A stretch of DNA of 64,000 nucleotides, from NCBI RefSeq assembly GCF_007752345.1, contig NZ_CP036299.1, positions 620,001 through 684,000 on the forward strand, in the 5' to 3' direction. A model generated the notes under the pieces. The model searched no databases. It was not told where the DNA came from and worked only from the letters and a program-made list of their open reading frames with translations. The translations under genes and the position numbers were made by a program. This document shows positions 37,369 to 48,685 of the stretch, in pieces. Source of the DNA: Planctopirus ephydatiae (lineage in GTDB: Bacteria; Planctomycetota; Planctomycetia; Planctomycetales; Planctomycetaceae). The stretch's first letter is position 1, and every line of letters begins with the position of its first letter.

Positions 37369-38805
37369 ATGGCAGCAATTTCTCCCACGATGCTCGATGT
37401 TGTTGATATCGACAACACAATCGAGACACCGGGTCGGCGTTCTGAGCTGGTGACTCGGAACAGCAGTTATGCCGAGATTACCGATTCGGTCTGCTACGCT
37501 GCCGAGTCACCCCACCCACCGCTGGCGTGGTATGTGGCCTTTGCCATCTCAACTTCGCTGACGATGATGCTGGGGCTGATGGTGACTTACCTTCTATTCA
37601 CCGGTATTGGTGTGTGGGGTAATAACTCGCCTGTCTTCTGGGCGTGGGACATTGTCAACTTCGTGTTCTGGGTCGGTATTGGACACGCTGGAACGCTGAT
37701 TTCGGCTATTTTGTTCCTCTTCCGTCAGAACTGGCGCACGAGTATTAACCGTGCTGCCGAAGCGATGACGATCTTTGCTGTGGTGTGTGCGGGGATGTTC
37801 CCGACAATTCACGTCGGACGTATCTGGGTGATTTACTATCTCATCCCTTATGGCCCGAACCAGCATGCGATCTGGCCGCAATTCCGCAGTCCACTTTTGT
37901 GGGACGTCTTTGCGGTTTCGACTTATGCGACCGTCTCGCTGCTCTTCTGGTACATGGGGATGATCCCCGATCTCGCCACCTTCCGGGATCGAGCCACGAC
38001 CCGCTGGAAGTACAATCTCTACGGCCTGTTGTCACTCGGCTGGACAGGCTCAGCCCGCCACTGGCATCGATATGAGCGGGCCTATCTGCTCCTGGCAGCA
38101 CTCGCCACGCCGCTGGTGCTCTCTGTGCATACGGTGGTGTCGTTCGATTTCGCAACTTCGCAAATTCCCGGCTGGCACACCACGATCTTCCCCCCCTACT
38201 TCGTCGCGGGTGCGATTTTCGGTGGCTTCGGAATGGTGGTCACACTTCTGGTGCCGGCTCGAGCACTCTTCGGATTGGAACATCTGATTACTCTCCGCCA
38301 CATGGAGAACATGAACAAGGTGATCCTCGCCACGGGTACCATCGTGGGTTATGCCTATGCGATGGAATTCTTCATTGCCTGGTACGGTGGTAACCCTTAC
38401 GAACAGTTTGCCTTCACCAACCGTATGTTCGGCCCCTATGCCTGGGCCTACTGGACGATGATTGCCTGTAACGTCATCAGTCCGCAGGTCTTCTGGTTTA
38501 AGAAGTGTCGGACTTCACCGCTGGTCATGTGGATCGTGTCGATTTTCGTCAACATCGGGATGTGGTTCGAACGCTTCGTGATTGTGGTGATCTCGTTGAG
38601 CCGCGATTACCTCCCTTCCAGTTGGGGTTATTACAGCCCGACCTGGGTCGATATTCTCACGTTAATTGGCAGCTTCGGGCTGTTTACCACACTGTTCTTA
38701 CTCTTCTGCCGCTTCCTGCCCATCGTGGCCATGGCCGAAGTGAAGGGTGTGGTACATCAGCACAATCATGCCGTCGGTCATCACGAGCACGATGCAGCTC
38801 ACTGA
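37369..38805 (+). CDS. actC: Alternative complex III quinone-binding subunit ActC (NrfD/PsrC family)
   Basis: 478 aa, about ten transmembrane helices, NrfD/PsrC-like. ActC forms one of the two membrane-embedded quinol-binding subunits of ACIII. Recognisable stretches include [26 protein letters not shown] (about 85-110), [17 protein letters not shown] (about 124-140), [15 protein letters not shown] and the family's [31 protein letters not shown] (about 254-284, here split to stay short). The C-terminus ends with a His-rich tail ([16 protein letters not shown]). ATG 37369 follows actB by 128 bases. Confidence 0.93.
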   Translation: MAAISPTMLDVVDIDNTIETPGRRSELVTRNSSYAEITDSVCYAAESPHPPLAWYVAFAISTSLTMMLGLMVTYLLFTGIGVWGNNSPVFWAWDIVNFVFWVGIGHAGTLISAILFLFRQNWRTSINRAAEAMTIFAVVCAGMFPTIHVGRIWVIYYLIPYGPNQHAIWPQFRSPLLWDVFAVSTYATVSLLFWYMGMIPDLATFRDRATTRWKYNLYGLLSLGWTGSARHWHRYERAYLLLAALATPLVLSVHTVVSFDFATSQIPGWHTTIFPPYFVAGAIFGGFGMVVTLLVPARALFGLEHLITLRHMENMNKVILATGTIVGYAYAMEFFIAWYGGNPYEQFAFTNRMFGPYAWAYWTMIACNVISPQVFWFKKCRTSPLVMWIVSIFVNIGMWFERFVIVVISLSRDYLPSSWGYYSPTWVDILTLIGSFGLFTTLFLLFCRFLPIVAMAEVKGVVHQHNHAVGHHEHDAAH

Positions 38806-38928
38806 TGAACGTGTCTCAGTCGATTTGAGTTTTATGGTTTCTTCCAGTGCTGGTTGTGAGCGAAGTTGGAACGATCCTTCCGGATCCGACCAAACGGAAT
38901 CTCCTCGAAATTTGAAGTAAAGCAGGCT

Positions 38929-40365
38929 ATGGCCGACCATTCACACTCTGAAACAAACCCAGTGACATCCACTCCTCATGACGAAGCTTCTCCCGGAACG
39001 GCTGAAGCAGCGGTTCGGGGTGTGGCTCCGGCGGCTGATCCCAAACAACCCGTCGCCTATGTCCTGGCCGAATATTCGACACCAGAAGCACTGGTGAAAG
39101 CTGCTCGTCAGGTCTACCAGCAGGGCTATACGAAGTTCGATGCCCACTCGCCCTTCCCGATTCACGGGATCGACGACGCCATGGGGATCAAGTTCACACA
39201 CCTGCCCTGGTTCACCTTCTTCGCAGGTGGTCTGGGAATCATCACTGCAACACTGCTGATCTATTACACAAATAAGGAGTGGTACCCTTACCTGATCAGT
39301 GGTAAGCCGCTCTTTTCGATTCCGTCTGCTGCACCTGTAATGTTCGAACTGATGGTGCTCTTTGCAGCCATCACGACACTGCTCGGCATGCTGGCACTCA
39401 ATCGCCTCCCGCTTTTCACTCATCCGTTGTTTCAAAGCACTCGCTTCCAGCGCGTCACCAACGACAAATTCTTCCTCAGCATTGACGCTCGCGATCCGAA
39501 GTACAAAAGCGAAAAGACGATTCAACTGCTGACTGGCCTGGGTGCTGAATACGTCGAGACTTGCCATAAAGAAGCTTCCGCCCCACTGCCGTGGGCATTC
39601 CGGACAGCCGTCTTTCTGGGCCTGCTTCTCGCCATGGTTCCCGTTTCCATGGTCGCCTGGAAGCGCTCGACCTATTCGCGTGAACCACGCATTCGTGTCA
39701 TCTTTGATATGGTTTCGCAACCTAAAAAGAAGACACAGACCACCTCAACATTATGGCAGGATGGCAGGGCCATGCGTCCGTGGGTGGAAGGGACCATCGC
39801 TAAAGGTGAGCTGAAGGCTGATGACGCTTTCTACCGCGGCTTGAAACCTGGCGGGCTCAATGCAGTGGCGGCCACGACCGTCTCGATGACCAATCTGGTT
39901 GCGAATCAGGACGGTGCAGCAGCAGCAGCAGCCACACCAGGCGCTCCCGCGACACCTCCTGATCCTCTCGACAAGCTCCCCTGGATAGAGGACTTCCCTC
40001 TGGAAGTCACACCCGAGCTGATGAAACGTGGTCAAGAGCGCTACAACATTTACTGCGCGACATGTCACGGCCTGGGTGGCGTAGGCAATGGACTGGTCAC
40101 GATCCGTGCGATTGAACTGGCCGAAGGAACCTGGGTTCCTCCCGTCACCTTCCATTCGGAAGGTTTACGTAAACAACCGATCGGCCGGATGTTCCATTCG
40201 ATTAGCAACGGTGTCCGCAAGATGCCTGGCTATGGCGACCAAATTCCCGAACGTGACCGCTGGGCGATCCTGCTGTATGTCCGGGCGCTGCAGAAAAGTA
40301 AATTTGCTCCTCTGTCCGATGTTCCACCAGAAAAGGTGAATCAACTGACAGATGTCGCTCCCTGA
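38929..40365 (+). CDS. actDE: Fused alternative complex III subunits ActD and ActE
   Basis: 478 aa from ATG 38929. The N-terminal ~200 residues are DUF3341 (ActD): AYVLAEYSTPEALVKAARQV, GYTKFDAHSPFPIHGIDDAMG and two transmembrane helices around LPWFTFFAGGLGIITATLLIYY and FELMVLFAAITTLLGML. After a linker with an Ala-rich run (about 320-345) comes a mono-haem cytochrome c domain (ActE) with CATCHGLGGVGNG (haem motif near residue 375) and a Met-containing end. In many bacteria ActD and ActE are separate; here they are one polypeptide, which would fix the cytochrome domain next to the membrane complex. A third membrane helix (about 226-244) precedes the linker. Confidence 0.9.
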   Translation: MADHSHSETNPVTSTPHDEASPGTAEAAVRGVAPAADPKQPVAYVLAEYSTPEALVKAARQVYQQGYTKFDAHSPFPIHGIDDAMGIKFTHLPWFTFFAGGLGIITATLLIYYTNKEWYPYLISGKPLFSIPSAAPVMFELMVLFAAITTLLGMLALNRLPLFTHPLFQSTRFQRVTNDKFFLSIDARDPKYKSEKTIQLLTGLGAEYVETCHKEASAPLPWAFRTAVFLGLLLAMVPVSMVAWKRSTYSREPRIRVIFDMVSQPKKKTQTTSTLWQDGRAMRPWVEGTIAKGELKADDAFYRGLKPGGLNAVAATTVSMTNLVANQDGAAAAAATPGAPATPPDPLDKLPWIEDFPLEVTPELMKRGQERYNIYCATCHGLGGVGNGLVTIRAIELAEGTWVPPVTFHSEGLRKQPIGRMFHSISNGVRKMPGYGDQIPERDRWAILLYVRALQKSKFAPLSDVPPEKVNQLTDVAP

Positions 40366-40489
40366 TCTACAGGGGTCTCTTAAGAATTTTGCTCCATCAA
40401 CGATTGAATCGCTGACAAACGCCAAATCCGAACACATTGGCCAAGTCGAATAAACAGTCCATCGATCTCGAACGCGTACGGTGAATGGC

Positions 40490-41743
40490 ATGTCTCACGC
40501 CTTGACTCCTGAACACTCAACGACTGGCAGCCACGCTCAGGCAGGTTCCTGGAAGGAGCATCAGACGCTGGGAGCTCTTGCCGGCAAGATCTGGCTCCCT
40601 GCTCTCGTGACAGGAGTGGCGGGCCTGGTGGTGGCTGCTGGCGCTGCCGCCTTCACTGGCGGTTTGAGGCAGTTTCTGTTCGCCTATCTGACGGCTTTCA
40701 TGTATGTCCTCAGTTTCACGCTGGGCTCGATGCTCTTCGTCCTCGTCCAGCATCTGACGAGAGCCGGCTGGGGTGTGGTGATTCGCCGGATGCAGGAACT
40801 AATTGCTTCAGCAGTCTTGCCCCTTTCGATCCTTTTTCTGCCGATCCTGGTGGCTGTCCTGATGGGGAATGGCGAAGTTTACCAGTGGAACAATCCTGCC
40901 TTTGTGGCTGATCATCCCCTGGTCCAGGCCAAAGCCAGCTATCTGAATTCCGGCTGGTTCACAGTCAGAGCTGTGGCCTATTTTGCGATCTGGATTTTCA
41001 TCACCCGGTTCCTCCTGAGGAACTCTCTCAAGCAGGATCAGACTCCCGATCCTTCGATCACCATTAAGCTGGAAGAACGCAGCGGTCCGCTGATTTTCCT
41101 CTTTGCTCTCTCCTGCACCTTCGCTGCCATCGACTGGATGATGTCTCTCGCACCGGAGTGGTACAGCACGATTTTTGGTGTCTACTACTTCGCGGGTTCC
41201 ATGGTCGGTTCTTTTGCACTGTTGAATCTGCTGATTATTCTGCTGCAGAAGCCTGCCGGCCTGCTCTCACCCATCTCGGTGGAGCATCGGCATGATACCG
41301 GCAAGCTCATGTTCGGCTTCACCTGCTTCTGGGCCTATATCGGTTTCTCGCAGTACATGCTGATCTGGTATGCGAACATTCCGGAAGAAACTCTCTGGTT
41401 CCAGGCCCGCCAGAATGGTGGCTGGGAATATGTCTCTCTGGCGCTGATCTTCGGCCACTTTTTCATCCCCGCGCTCCTGCTGCTCCGCAGACAATTCAAA
41501 CGCAGCAAAAGCCAATTGGCTTTCGTCTCGGTTTGGCTGCTGGTCATGCACTACGTCGATCTGTACTGGCTGATTTATCCACAGTTTGCTCCATCGCCCG
41601 TTTTTGGTCTGGTTGAGATCGGAGCACTGGTCGGACTGGTGGGATTGTTTGTGGCAGCTTTGGTTAAGGCTGCAGGACAGCACAGCCTGCTGCCACTGAA
41701 TGATCCGCGACTGGATGAGTCACTCAAGTTCCACAATATCTAA
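40490..41743 (+). CDS. actF: Alternative complex III quinone-binding subunit ActF
   Basis: 417 aa from ATG 40490 (a GTG three codons earlier is possible), about ten transmembrane helices. ActF is the second NrfD-like membrane subunit of ACIII. Family stretches are visible: LGALAGKIWLPALVTGVAGL, FLFAYLTAFMYVLSFTLGSMLFVLVQHLTRAGWGVVIRR (given here only in part), WNNPAFVADHPLVQAKASYLN, FTVRAVAYFAIWI, AAIDWMMSLAPEWYSTIFGVYYFAG and FWAYIGFSQYMLIWYANIPEE. It lies 124 bases after actDE and completes the ACIII core (A, B, C, DE, F). Confidence 0.93.
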   Translation: MSHALTPEHSTTGSHAQAGSWKEHQTLGALAGKIWLPALVTGVAGLVVAAGAAAFTGGLRQFLFAYLTAFMYVLSFTLGSMLFVLVQHLTRAGWGVVIRRMQELIASAVLPLSILFLPILVAVLMGNGEVYQWNNPAFVADHPLVQAKASYLNSGWFTVRAVAYFAIWIFITRFLLRNSLKQDQTPDPSITIKLEERSGPLIFLFALSCTFAAIDWMMSLAPEWYSTIFGVYYFAGSMVGSFALLNLLIILLQKPAGLLSPISVEHRHDTGKLMFGFTCFWAYIGFSQYMLIWYANIPEETLWFQARQNGGWEYVSLALIFGHFFIPALLLLRRQFKRSKSQLAFVSVWLLVMHYVDLYWLIYPQFAPSPVFGLVEIGALVGLVGLFVAALVKAAGQHSLLPLNDPRLDESLKFHNI

Positions 41744-41925
41744 GAGGTGACCCATCAGAGTTGGGGATGGCGTGACAGTTACGAGGCGATAGGTTTGTTC
41801 AGTGGGTTTCTAAAGTTCTGGAATTTGCTCGGGAAATGAGAGTCTCGCCAGTCGGGCGAAAGCAAATCGATACAATTCAATGACAACCTGAGTCGATCAG
41901 GTCGTTTCAAGGAATCGCAGGCACC

Positions 41926-42246
41926 ATGGCCAAGTACGACGATTTGAATGTAAAGGACATTGCCGTCGCGGGTGTCGCCTCGGTAATCATCGTCTTTGTC
42001 TGCATTGTGGGTGCTCAGGCCCTCTTCTTCGATTACCGCAATCGCGAAGATGTGAAAAAGATTATCGACTCGCGCAATGCCACTTACGACTCCATCATTG
42101 TGGAGCAGAAGACCAGACTCAATGAGTATGGCTGGATTGATAAAGAGAAGCAGATTGTCGCGATTCCCATTGAAGAAGCGATGCGGATTGTCGTGAAGGA
42201 AGAAGCAGCCAAGAACGTAAAGGCGGAAACAGCGGATGTTCGGTAA
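41926..42246 (+). CDS. Small single-helix membrane protein of the ACIII cluster
   Basis: 106 aa. One transmembrane helix (about residues 12-34; VAGVASVIIVFVCIVGAQALFF) follows a short acidic N-terminus. The rest is a charged, helical soluble region, including EYGWIDKEKQIVAIPIEEAMRIVV, which resembles the small proteins found between ActF and Sco in planctomycete respiratory clusters. No catalytic residues are seen. It may be an assembly or accessory subunit of ACIII or of the ACIII-oxidase supercomplex, judged by position only. Its stop codon overlaps the start of the sco gene by 11 bases, so translation may be coupled. Confidence 0.75.
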   Translation: MAKYDDLNVKDIAVAGVASVIIVFVCIVGAQALFFDYRNREDVKKIIDSRNATYDSIIVEQKTRLNEYGWIDKEKQIVAIPIEEAMRIVVKEEAAKNVKAETADVR

Positions 42247-43270
42247 CTGTCACAAGTCAGCACAGCGATCTCGATCAACTGGAAGGCCACTGGCTTTTCC
42301 CGTTGCTCGTCGCTTTGTGTCTGCCTTGGCGACATGTGGGTCTGTCATCTCCCGCAACGATTGTTCAGTCATCTGTTTTACATTTGTTTTCGTGACAATG
42401 TCGTTGATCAATTCCCAGAGCGTCTCAGCCAGAGATGTCGTTTCTGGCGGTCTGGCAACTGGCGGCGAAGTGCGTTCGGTTCTGAATGATCGTCAGCCGA
42501 AAGCCCTGGATGATGTCGGTGTGGATGAACATCTGGGTGACCAGATTCCCCTCGACCTCAATTTTCTGGCCTCCAATGGCGACATGTTGAAGCTGAAGGA
42601 AATCTTTCGTGGCGATCGCCCGGTGATTCTTTCGCTCAATTACAGTGGTTGCCCCATGCTCTGCAACCTGCAACTGACTGGGCTGATGAAAGGTCTGTCC
42701 AAGGTTGACTGGGATATCGGCAATCAGTTTCGCGTGGTTTCTATCAGTATCGATCCTCGAGAATCTCCCGAAAAAGCGGCCGAAACCCGACAAAAGTATC
42801 TGCAGGAATACGGCCGTCCCGCAGGCGTTGATGGTCTCTTCTTTCTCACAGGAAATCAGAACGCGATCGATCGCATCACGCGCTCGATCGGTTTCAAGTA
42901 CCATTATGTTCCCGACCGCAAGGAGTATGCACATACGGCTGTCGCTGTCCTGTGCAGTCCCGAAGGTCGAATTGTTCGCTATTTGTATGGGATCGAACAG
43001 GATCCCCGAACCCTTAAGCTCTCACTGGTCGAAGCCTCTGAAGGCAAGGTGGGGGCACCTTTCGAGCGGATTCTCCTGTACTGTTTTCACTACGATGCCA
43101 AAGCTGGGCGATATGGGCCTGCAGCCATGAATCTGATGAAGTTGGGTGGGTTGTTCATGACCGCTGTGCTGGCCATCTGGTTGACATGGCATTGGCGACA
43201 TTCCAAACCAAGTTCAGCAACAGGCAGTGCCATTCCTGCTGCTGCGTCAGCACCAACAGGTCTGTCGTGA
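42236..43270 (+). CDS. SCO1/SenC-family copper chaperone
   Basis: 344 aa from ATG 42236, which has AAGGCGG about nine bases upstream and overlaps the previous gene; a shorter start at 42398 is possible. A hydrophobic leader lies at about 45-66. The thioredoxin-like SCO domain (about 85-265) has the copper-binding NYSGCPMLC (C139, C143) and the third ligand His in KEYAHTAV (H233). A C-terminal helix (about 300-320) would anchor it to the membrane, an extra feature not found in all Sco proteins. It would deliver copper to the CuA centre of the CoxB encoded next. Confidence 0.9.
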   Translation: MFGNCHKSAQRSRSTGRPLAFPVARRFVSALATCGSVISRNDCSVICFTFVFVTMSLINSQSVSARDVVSGGLATGGEVRSVLNDRQPKALDDVGVDEHLGDQIPLDLNFLASNGDMLKLKEIFRGDRPVILSLNYSGCPMLCNLQLTGLMKGLSKVDWDIGNQFRVVSISIDPRESPEKAAETRQKYLQEYGRPAGVDGLFFLTGNQNAIDRITRSIGFKYHYVPDRKEYAHTAVAVLCSPEGRIVRYLYGIEQDPRTLKLSLVEASEGKVGAPFERILLYCFHYDAKAGRYGPAAMNLMKLGGLFMTAVLAIWLTWHWRHSKPSSATGSAIPAAASAPTGLS

Positions 43271-43429
43271 TACCCGCAAAGTATTCACTCAAATTTTGTG
43301 ATTTTTCGATTCGTGCGAAATGAGTTTTCAAGTCAAGTACATGGTTGTCGGCTGCAGTTGATTGAGAAGCAATTCACCTTGAGTCAGTCATCGATTTGAG
43401 GTGTCATTGGATGCTGTGGAGTGTGGGTT

Positions 43430-44422
43430 ATGTGGTTGTCGAAGTTCGCTGTTTCTTTCGTGCCGGCACAACTGACCAGCAGCTATTGGCTGCCTGAGCC
43501 GAATTCGACCTTTGCACCAGAGGTTGACGGCCTCTTCATGTTCATCTTCTGGCTCAGCGTCTTCTTCTTCGTGCTGATCGTCGGTCTTGGTGTTTACTTC
43601 GCACTCAAGTACCGCCGCGTCGGCACCACGGAAGTGGTCGTCCCATCCTCCAGTCATAACACGGCCCTGGAAGCGACCTGGTCACTCATTCCCACCGCTC
43701 TCATTTTCGTCATTTTCGGGTGGGGCTTTGTGGGCTTCGTTGATATGCGTACCCCGCCGGAAAACGCTTACGAAGTGCAGGTCAATGCGAAAAAGTGGGC
43801 GTGGAACTTCACCTACCCTGGTGGATTGCAGGATTCAGATCTGCATCTTCCCGTCGATCAGCCGACAGTTCTGACGATGACCTCAGATGATGTGATTCAC
43901 AGCCTCTTTATTCCCGCTTTCCGCGCCAAGATGGACGTGGTTCCAGGTCGATACAACAAGCTCTGGTTCCATCCGACCAAGACTGGTGAAAATGTCCTCT
44001 TTTGCACTGAGTATTGCGGCAGAGAACATTCGGGCATGAATCGCAAAGTCTTTGTTTACGAAGAAGGTGGTGTCGAAAAGAAGCTGGCCGAAATTCAGGA
44101 AACCATGGATAAAATGGACCCGGCCGAATTGGGCAAAATCACCTTTACCAAATCTGGTTGTATGCAGTGTCACTCGATTGACGGCAGCAAAAAGGTTGGC
44201 CCCAGTTTCCTGGGTTTGTTTGGCACCACACACGACATTACGACGGGTGAAAAGATCACCGTCGATGAGAATTACATTCGAGAATCGATTCTCGAACCCA
44301 TGGCCAAGATTGCTGCTGGCTACAATCCCCAGATGCCTTCTTACAAAGGCCAGTTGCGTGAGAAGCAGATCGAGGGTTTGATTGCCTATATCAAGTCGCT
44401 CAAGAACAGCAGTTCCAAATAA
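43430..44422 (+). CDS. coxB: Cytochrome c oxidase subunit II with fused cytochrome c (caa3 type)
   Basis: 330 aa from ATG 43430 (GGAG eight bases upstream; GTG 43421 is alternative). Two transmembrane helices (about 35-58 and 84-104) precede the CuA domain, with ligands H157, C192, C196, H200 and M203 in CTEYCGREHSGM, all intact. A C-terminal cytochrome c domain carries CMQCH (244-248), making this a caa3-type oxidase that takes electrons from its own haem c. The aromatic KKWAWNF motif (about 121-127), the electron entry point, is present. It is encoded directly after the sco gene. Confidence 0.95.
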   Translation: MWLSKFAVSFVPAQLTSSYWLPEPNSTFAPEVDGLFMFIFWLSVFFFVLIVGLGVYFALKYRRVGTTEVVVPSSSHNTALEATWSLIPTALIFVIFGWGFVGFVDMRTPPENAYEVQVNAKKWAWNFTYPGGLQDSDLHLPVDQPTVLTMTSDDVIHSLFIPAFRAKMDVVPGRYNKLWFHPTKTGENVLFCTEYCGREHSGMNRKVFVYEEGGVEKKLAEIQETMDKMDPAELGKITFTKSGCMQCHSIDGSKKVGPSFLGLFGTTHDITTGEKITVDENYIRESILEPMAKIAAGYNPQMPSYKGQLREKQIEGLIAYIKSLKNSSSK

Positions 44423-44494
44423 TCGTTCGTCGTTTTTATTGCAGATCACACAGCAAATACATAATCAAAGTCTGAGTCAGTCAGGAGGGCATTC

Positions 44495-46189
<1,695 letters not shown>

Positions 46190-46285
46190 TCGTTTGATCT
46201 GCGAGTAGCGATGTTACTCGGAGATTGGCGTTGACTCTGCAATGAATCTGAAGTTTGCCTTTGTGTGTCCGGGAGAGATGAATTC

Positions 46286-47203
46286 ATGTCGACAGCAGAC
46301 GTTGTGTCCCCTGTAACAACACCGGGAGAGCATCACGCTCACTCTGGTGAAGGGCATGATCATGGACATGGTCATCAACCACATCTGGCTCACCACTTCG
46401 AGTCCTACGAGCAGCAGTTCGATGCTGGTAAACTCGGAATCTGGTTATTCCTGGTGACCGAAGTCTTGTTTTTCAGCGGTCTCTTCTGTGCCTACGTGGT
46501 TTTCCGGGTGCTCTATCCTGAGCTCTTCGCGTTTGGTCACCTGTTCCTGAATAAGGAACTGGGAGCCATCAACACTGTTGTGCTCCTGGTGAGCAGTCTG
46601 ACCATGGCTCTGGCAGTACGGGCTGCTCAGTTAGGACAGCGTCAGGTTCTGATTTCGATGCTCGTGGTGACGATTGCCTGTGCTTTTGTCTTCATGGGGA
46701 TCAAGTATGTGGAGTACACCACCAAGTTCCGTGAAGGTCTTTTCCCTGCCCGGTACTTTGCTCCAACCCCGGAAGCACTCCTCCATGCGGCTCACATGAT
46801 TCATGATGCTCAGTCCCACGGTGCTGCGGGACATGCGGCCGGACATGGTGCTCATGATGAACATGCTGCTGACGCATCACATGGTCACGAGGGAAAAGCT
46901 GGTGACCACTCGCACGAAGAGGTCAACAAAAATGGTTTGACAGCTGCTGAACAGGCGATGGTCGATTCTGTCAAGGTGCCAGCCAATGCAGGCCTCTTTT
47001 TCAGCATTTACTATTGCCTCACGGGTCTGCACGGGATTCACATTATCGCCGGGATTGCAGCCATTTCCTGGATTCTCGTGCGTTCGATCAAAGGACATTT
47101 CACACCGTTATATTTCGGGCCTGTGGAATATGTGGGTCTTTACTGGCATCTGGTCGACTTGATCTGGATCTACCTGTTCCCACTCCTTTACCTGATTCAC
47201 TAA
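46286..47203 (+). CDS. coxC: Cytochrome c oxidase subunit III with His-rich insertions
   Basis: 305 aa from ATG 46286 (GTG 46265 possible). Subunit III helices are recognisable: KLGIWLFLVTEVLFFSGLFCAYVVFRV, VVLLVSSLTMALAVRAAQ and, after the insertion, GLFFSIYYCLTGLHGIHIIAGIAAI and GLYWHLVDLIWIYLFPLLYL (partly quoted), where HxxxGLHxxHVIxG and YWHFVDVVW are the usual forms. Two His-rich segments are unusual: one at the N-terminus (HAHSGEGHDHGHGHQ) and one of about 60 residues in the middle (HGAAGHAAGHGAHDEH). Subunit III stabilises the proton uptake of subunit I. Confidence 0.93.
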   Translation: MSTADVVSPVTTPGEHHAHSGEGHDHGHGHQPHLAHHFESYEQQFDAGKLGIWLFLVTEVLFFSGLFCAYVVFRVLYPELFAFGHLFLNKELGAINTVVLLVSSLTMALAVRAAQLGQRQVLISMLVVTIACAFVFMGIKYVEYTTKFREGLFPARYFAPTPEALLHAAHMIHDAQSHGAAGHAAGHGAHDEHAADASHGHEGKAGDHSHEEVNKNGLTAAEQAMVDSVKVPANAGLFFSIYYCLTGLHGIHIIAGIAAISWILVRSIKGHFTPLYFGPVEYVGLYWHLVDLIWIYLFPLLYLIH

Positions 47204-47296
47204 TCACAATATTGCTTCCGTGATGTGCGGTTGAACAACAGTTGATCGCGCGATGGTATTGAAGTTTCTACGTCGGTTCTCCTGGAAGGGTTTGTT

Positions 47297-47737
47297 ATGA
47301 CGGCTGCGACGATCGACCATACAGGACACGGACATGACGGGCACTCGGATGGTGGACACGGTCATGATAGTCACGGGCATCATGGGCACGGGCACTACCC
47401 AGGTGTGCCCAGTTACTCGCACATCATGCCGCTGTGGATTCTGTTTGCCGTCTTCGCCTCGCTGATTGCACTGACTGCCCTCACTGTGGCGCTCTCGGGA
47501 GTTGCCCTGGGGACAGCGGAAATCTTCGTCTCGATGGGGATTGCCACCATCAAGGCGCTTCTCGTGGCGGTTTACTTCATGCACATGCGGCACGATAAAC
47601 CCCTGAACGTGTTGATCTGCACCTTCTCACTGGTCTTCGTGGCCCTCTTTATCGGCCTGCTCCTCTTTGACTCGATGGAGTATTACCCCAACATCGCCGC
47701 CCGCACTTATGTGGAAATGCTGGATAAGGCCAAATAG
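47297..47737 (+). CDS. coxD: Cytochrome c oxidase subunit IV family protein, His-rich N-terminus
   Basis: 146 aa. A His/Gly/Asp-rich N-terminus (about 8-34; HGHDGHSDGGHGHDSHGHHG) is followed by three transmembrane helices: MPLWILFAVFASLIALTALTVAL, TAEIFVSMGIATIKALLVAVYFMHM and LICTFSLVFVALFIGLLLF. IKALLVAVYFMHMRH is the standard signature of bacterial subunit IV (CoxD/CyoD). It follows coxC by 93 bases. The His-rich start parallels those of ActB and CoxC and may bind copper or zinc. Confidence 0.9.
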   Translation: MTAATIDHTGHGHDGHSDGGHGHDSHGHHGHGHYPGVPSYSHIMPLWILFAVFASLIALTALTVALSGVALGTAEIFVSMGIATIKALLVAVYFMHMRHDKPLNVLICTFSLVFVALFIGLLLFDSMEYYPNIAARTYVEMLDKAK

Positions 47738-47764
47738 GTCAATTGGAAATTTTCCTTATGCTGT

Positions 47765-47806
47765 CAAGAGCCTATGGCTGGTTACGGTCATGGGCTCTTG
47801 AATTTT
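47765..47806 (+). terminator. Terminator-like hairpin after coxD
   Basis: CAAGAGCCTATG (47765-47776) pairs with CATGGGCTCTTG (47789-47800) with one wobble, and is followed by AATTTTA. It may end or attenuate the respiratory transcript before the last subunit-III-like gene. Confidence 0.7.
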
Positions 47807-47943
47807 ATGGCCAGTGCTGCGAATAGATCGCAGGACGACGGTGGCTTCAAGTTGTAGAATCTGTAGTGATGGAAATTATCAGTTCATTGTCCAAGCGGTG
47901 ATGATCTTCTTCTATGATCAGCCGAAAGGGTTGAGAGCCTGCC

Positions 47944-48507
47944 ATGCCTGCCCGACGTGTCATAGTGCAGGTAGAGATTGGTGTCTACCTGATGATTGCC
48001 TCTCTGGCGATCTTCTTTATCAGTGGGATTGCGGCATTTGTGATCGTTCGCAATCGCCTGCCTGAGACTGCCACTGATTCCGGCGAATTTCCCATCGGAC
48101 TGTGGATCTCGACGGCGTTTCTGCTGGCAGGAAGTGTTTCGATTCAGAAAGCACTTTCAGCCGTCAAACGCGAGAGACAGAAGCCCTTTCGGCAGTGGCT
48201 CATCCTCGCTGGGGTTATGGGCACTCTCTTCCTCGTCTCACAAACTATAAGCCTCTGGCAATTGCTTGAAATCCACTGGCAGGTACTGAAGGAAACCCGC
48301 ATCTGGGGGTTTCTATTCCTGCTCATCCTGCTGCATGCCGTCCATTTTGTGGCGGGTCTGGGTGTGCTGTACGCCGTGATTTACTACAGCCTCAAAGGGC
48401 GATTTGATCATGAGTACTACAGCAGTGTGAAAATGACTGCTGTTTATTGGCATTTTCTCGATGTGGTGTGGATTGCCATGCTGATCATGTTTCTCATGAC
48501 CACCTGA
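47944..48507 (+). CDS. Second subunit III-like heme-copper oxidase protein
   Basis: 187 aa, five transmembrane helices, resembling heme-copper oxidase subunit III without the first two helices: EIGVYLMIASLAIFFISGIAAFVIVR, FPIGLWISTAFLLAGSVSIQKA, FLFLLILLHAVHFVAGLGVLYAVI and VYWHFLDVVWIAMLIMFLMT (partly quoted). HAVHFVAG and YWHFLDVVW are the subunit III signatures. No His-rich insertion is present, unlike coxC. It is separated from coxD by a hairpin and 206 bases. It could be a paralogous subunit of the same oxidase or belong to another. Confidence 0.85.
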   Translation: MPARRVIVQVEIGVYLMIASLAIFFISGIAAFVIVRNRLPETATDSGEFPIGLWISTAFLLAGSVSIQKALSAVKRERQKPFRQWLILAGVMGTLFLVSQTISLWQLLEIHWQVLKETRIWGFLFLLILLHAVHFVAGLGVLYAVIYYSLKGRFDHEYYSSVKMTAVYWHFLDVVWIAMLIMFLMTT

Positions 48508-48685
48508 TCGCCTCATCATGCTTCCATGCGGGAGAGCGAGTTTTTCAGAAACGTGCGCTCTACTGATTTCCGTTTCTGCCTGTTAGCATTTTCAATGCGA
48601 GTGGCACACCGGTTCGAATCTTCCAGCTGCTGTCGTGCCCATCAGTTTGATGTTCTTGGTACAGGTTCACATGCAGGGACAGGCG

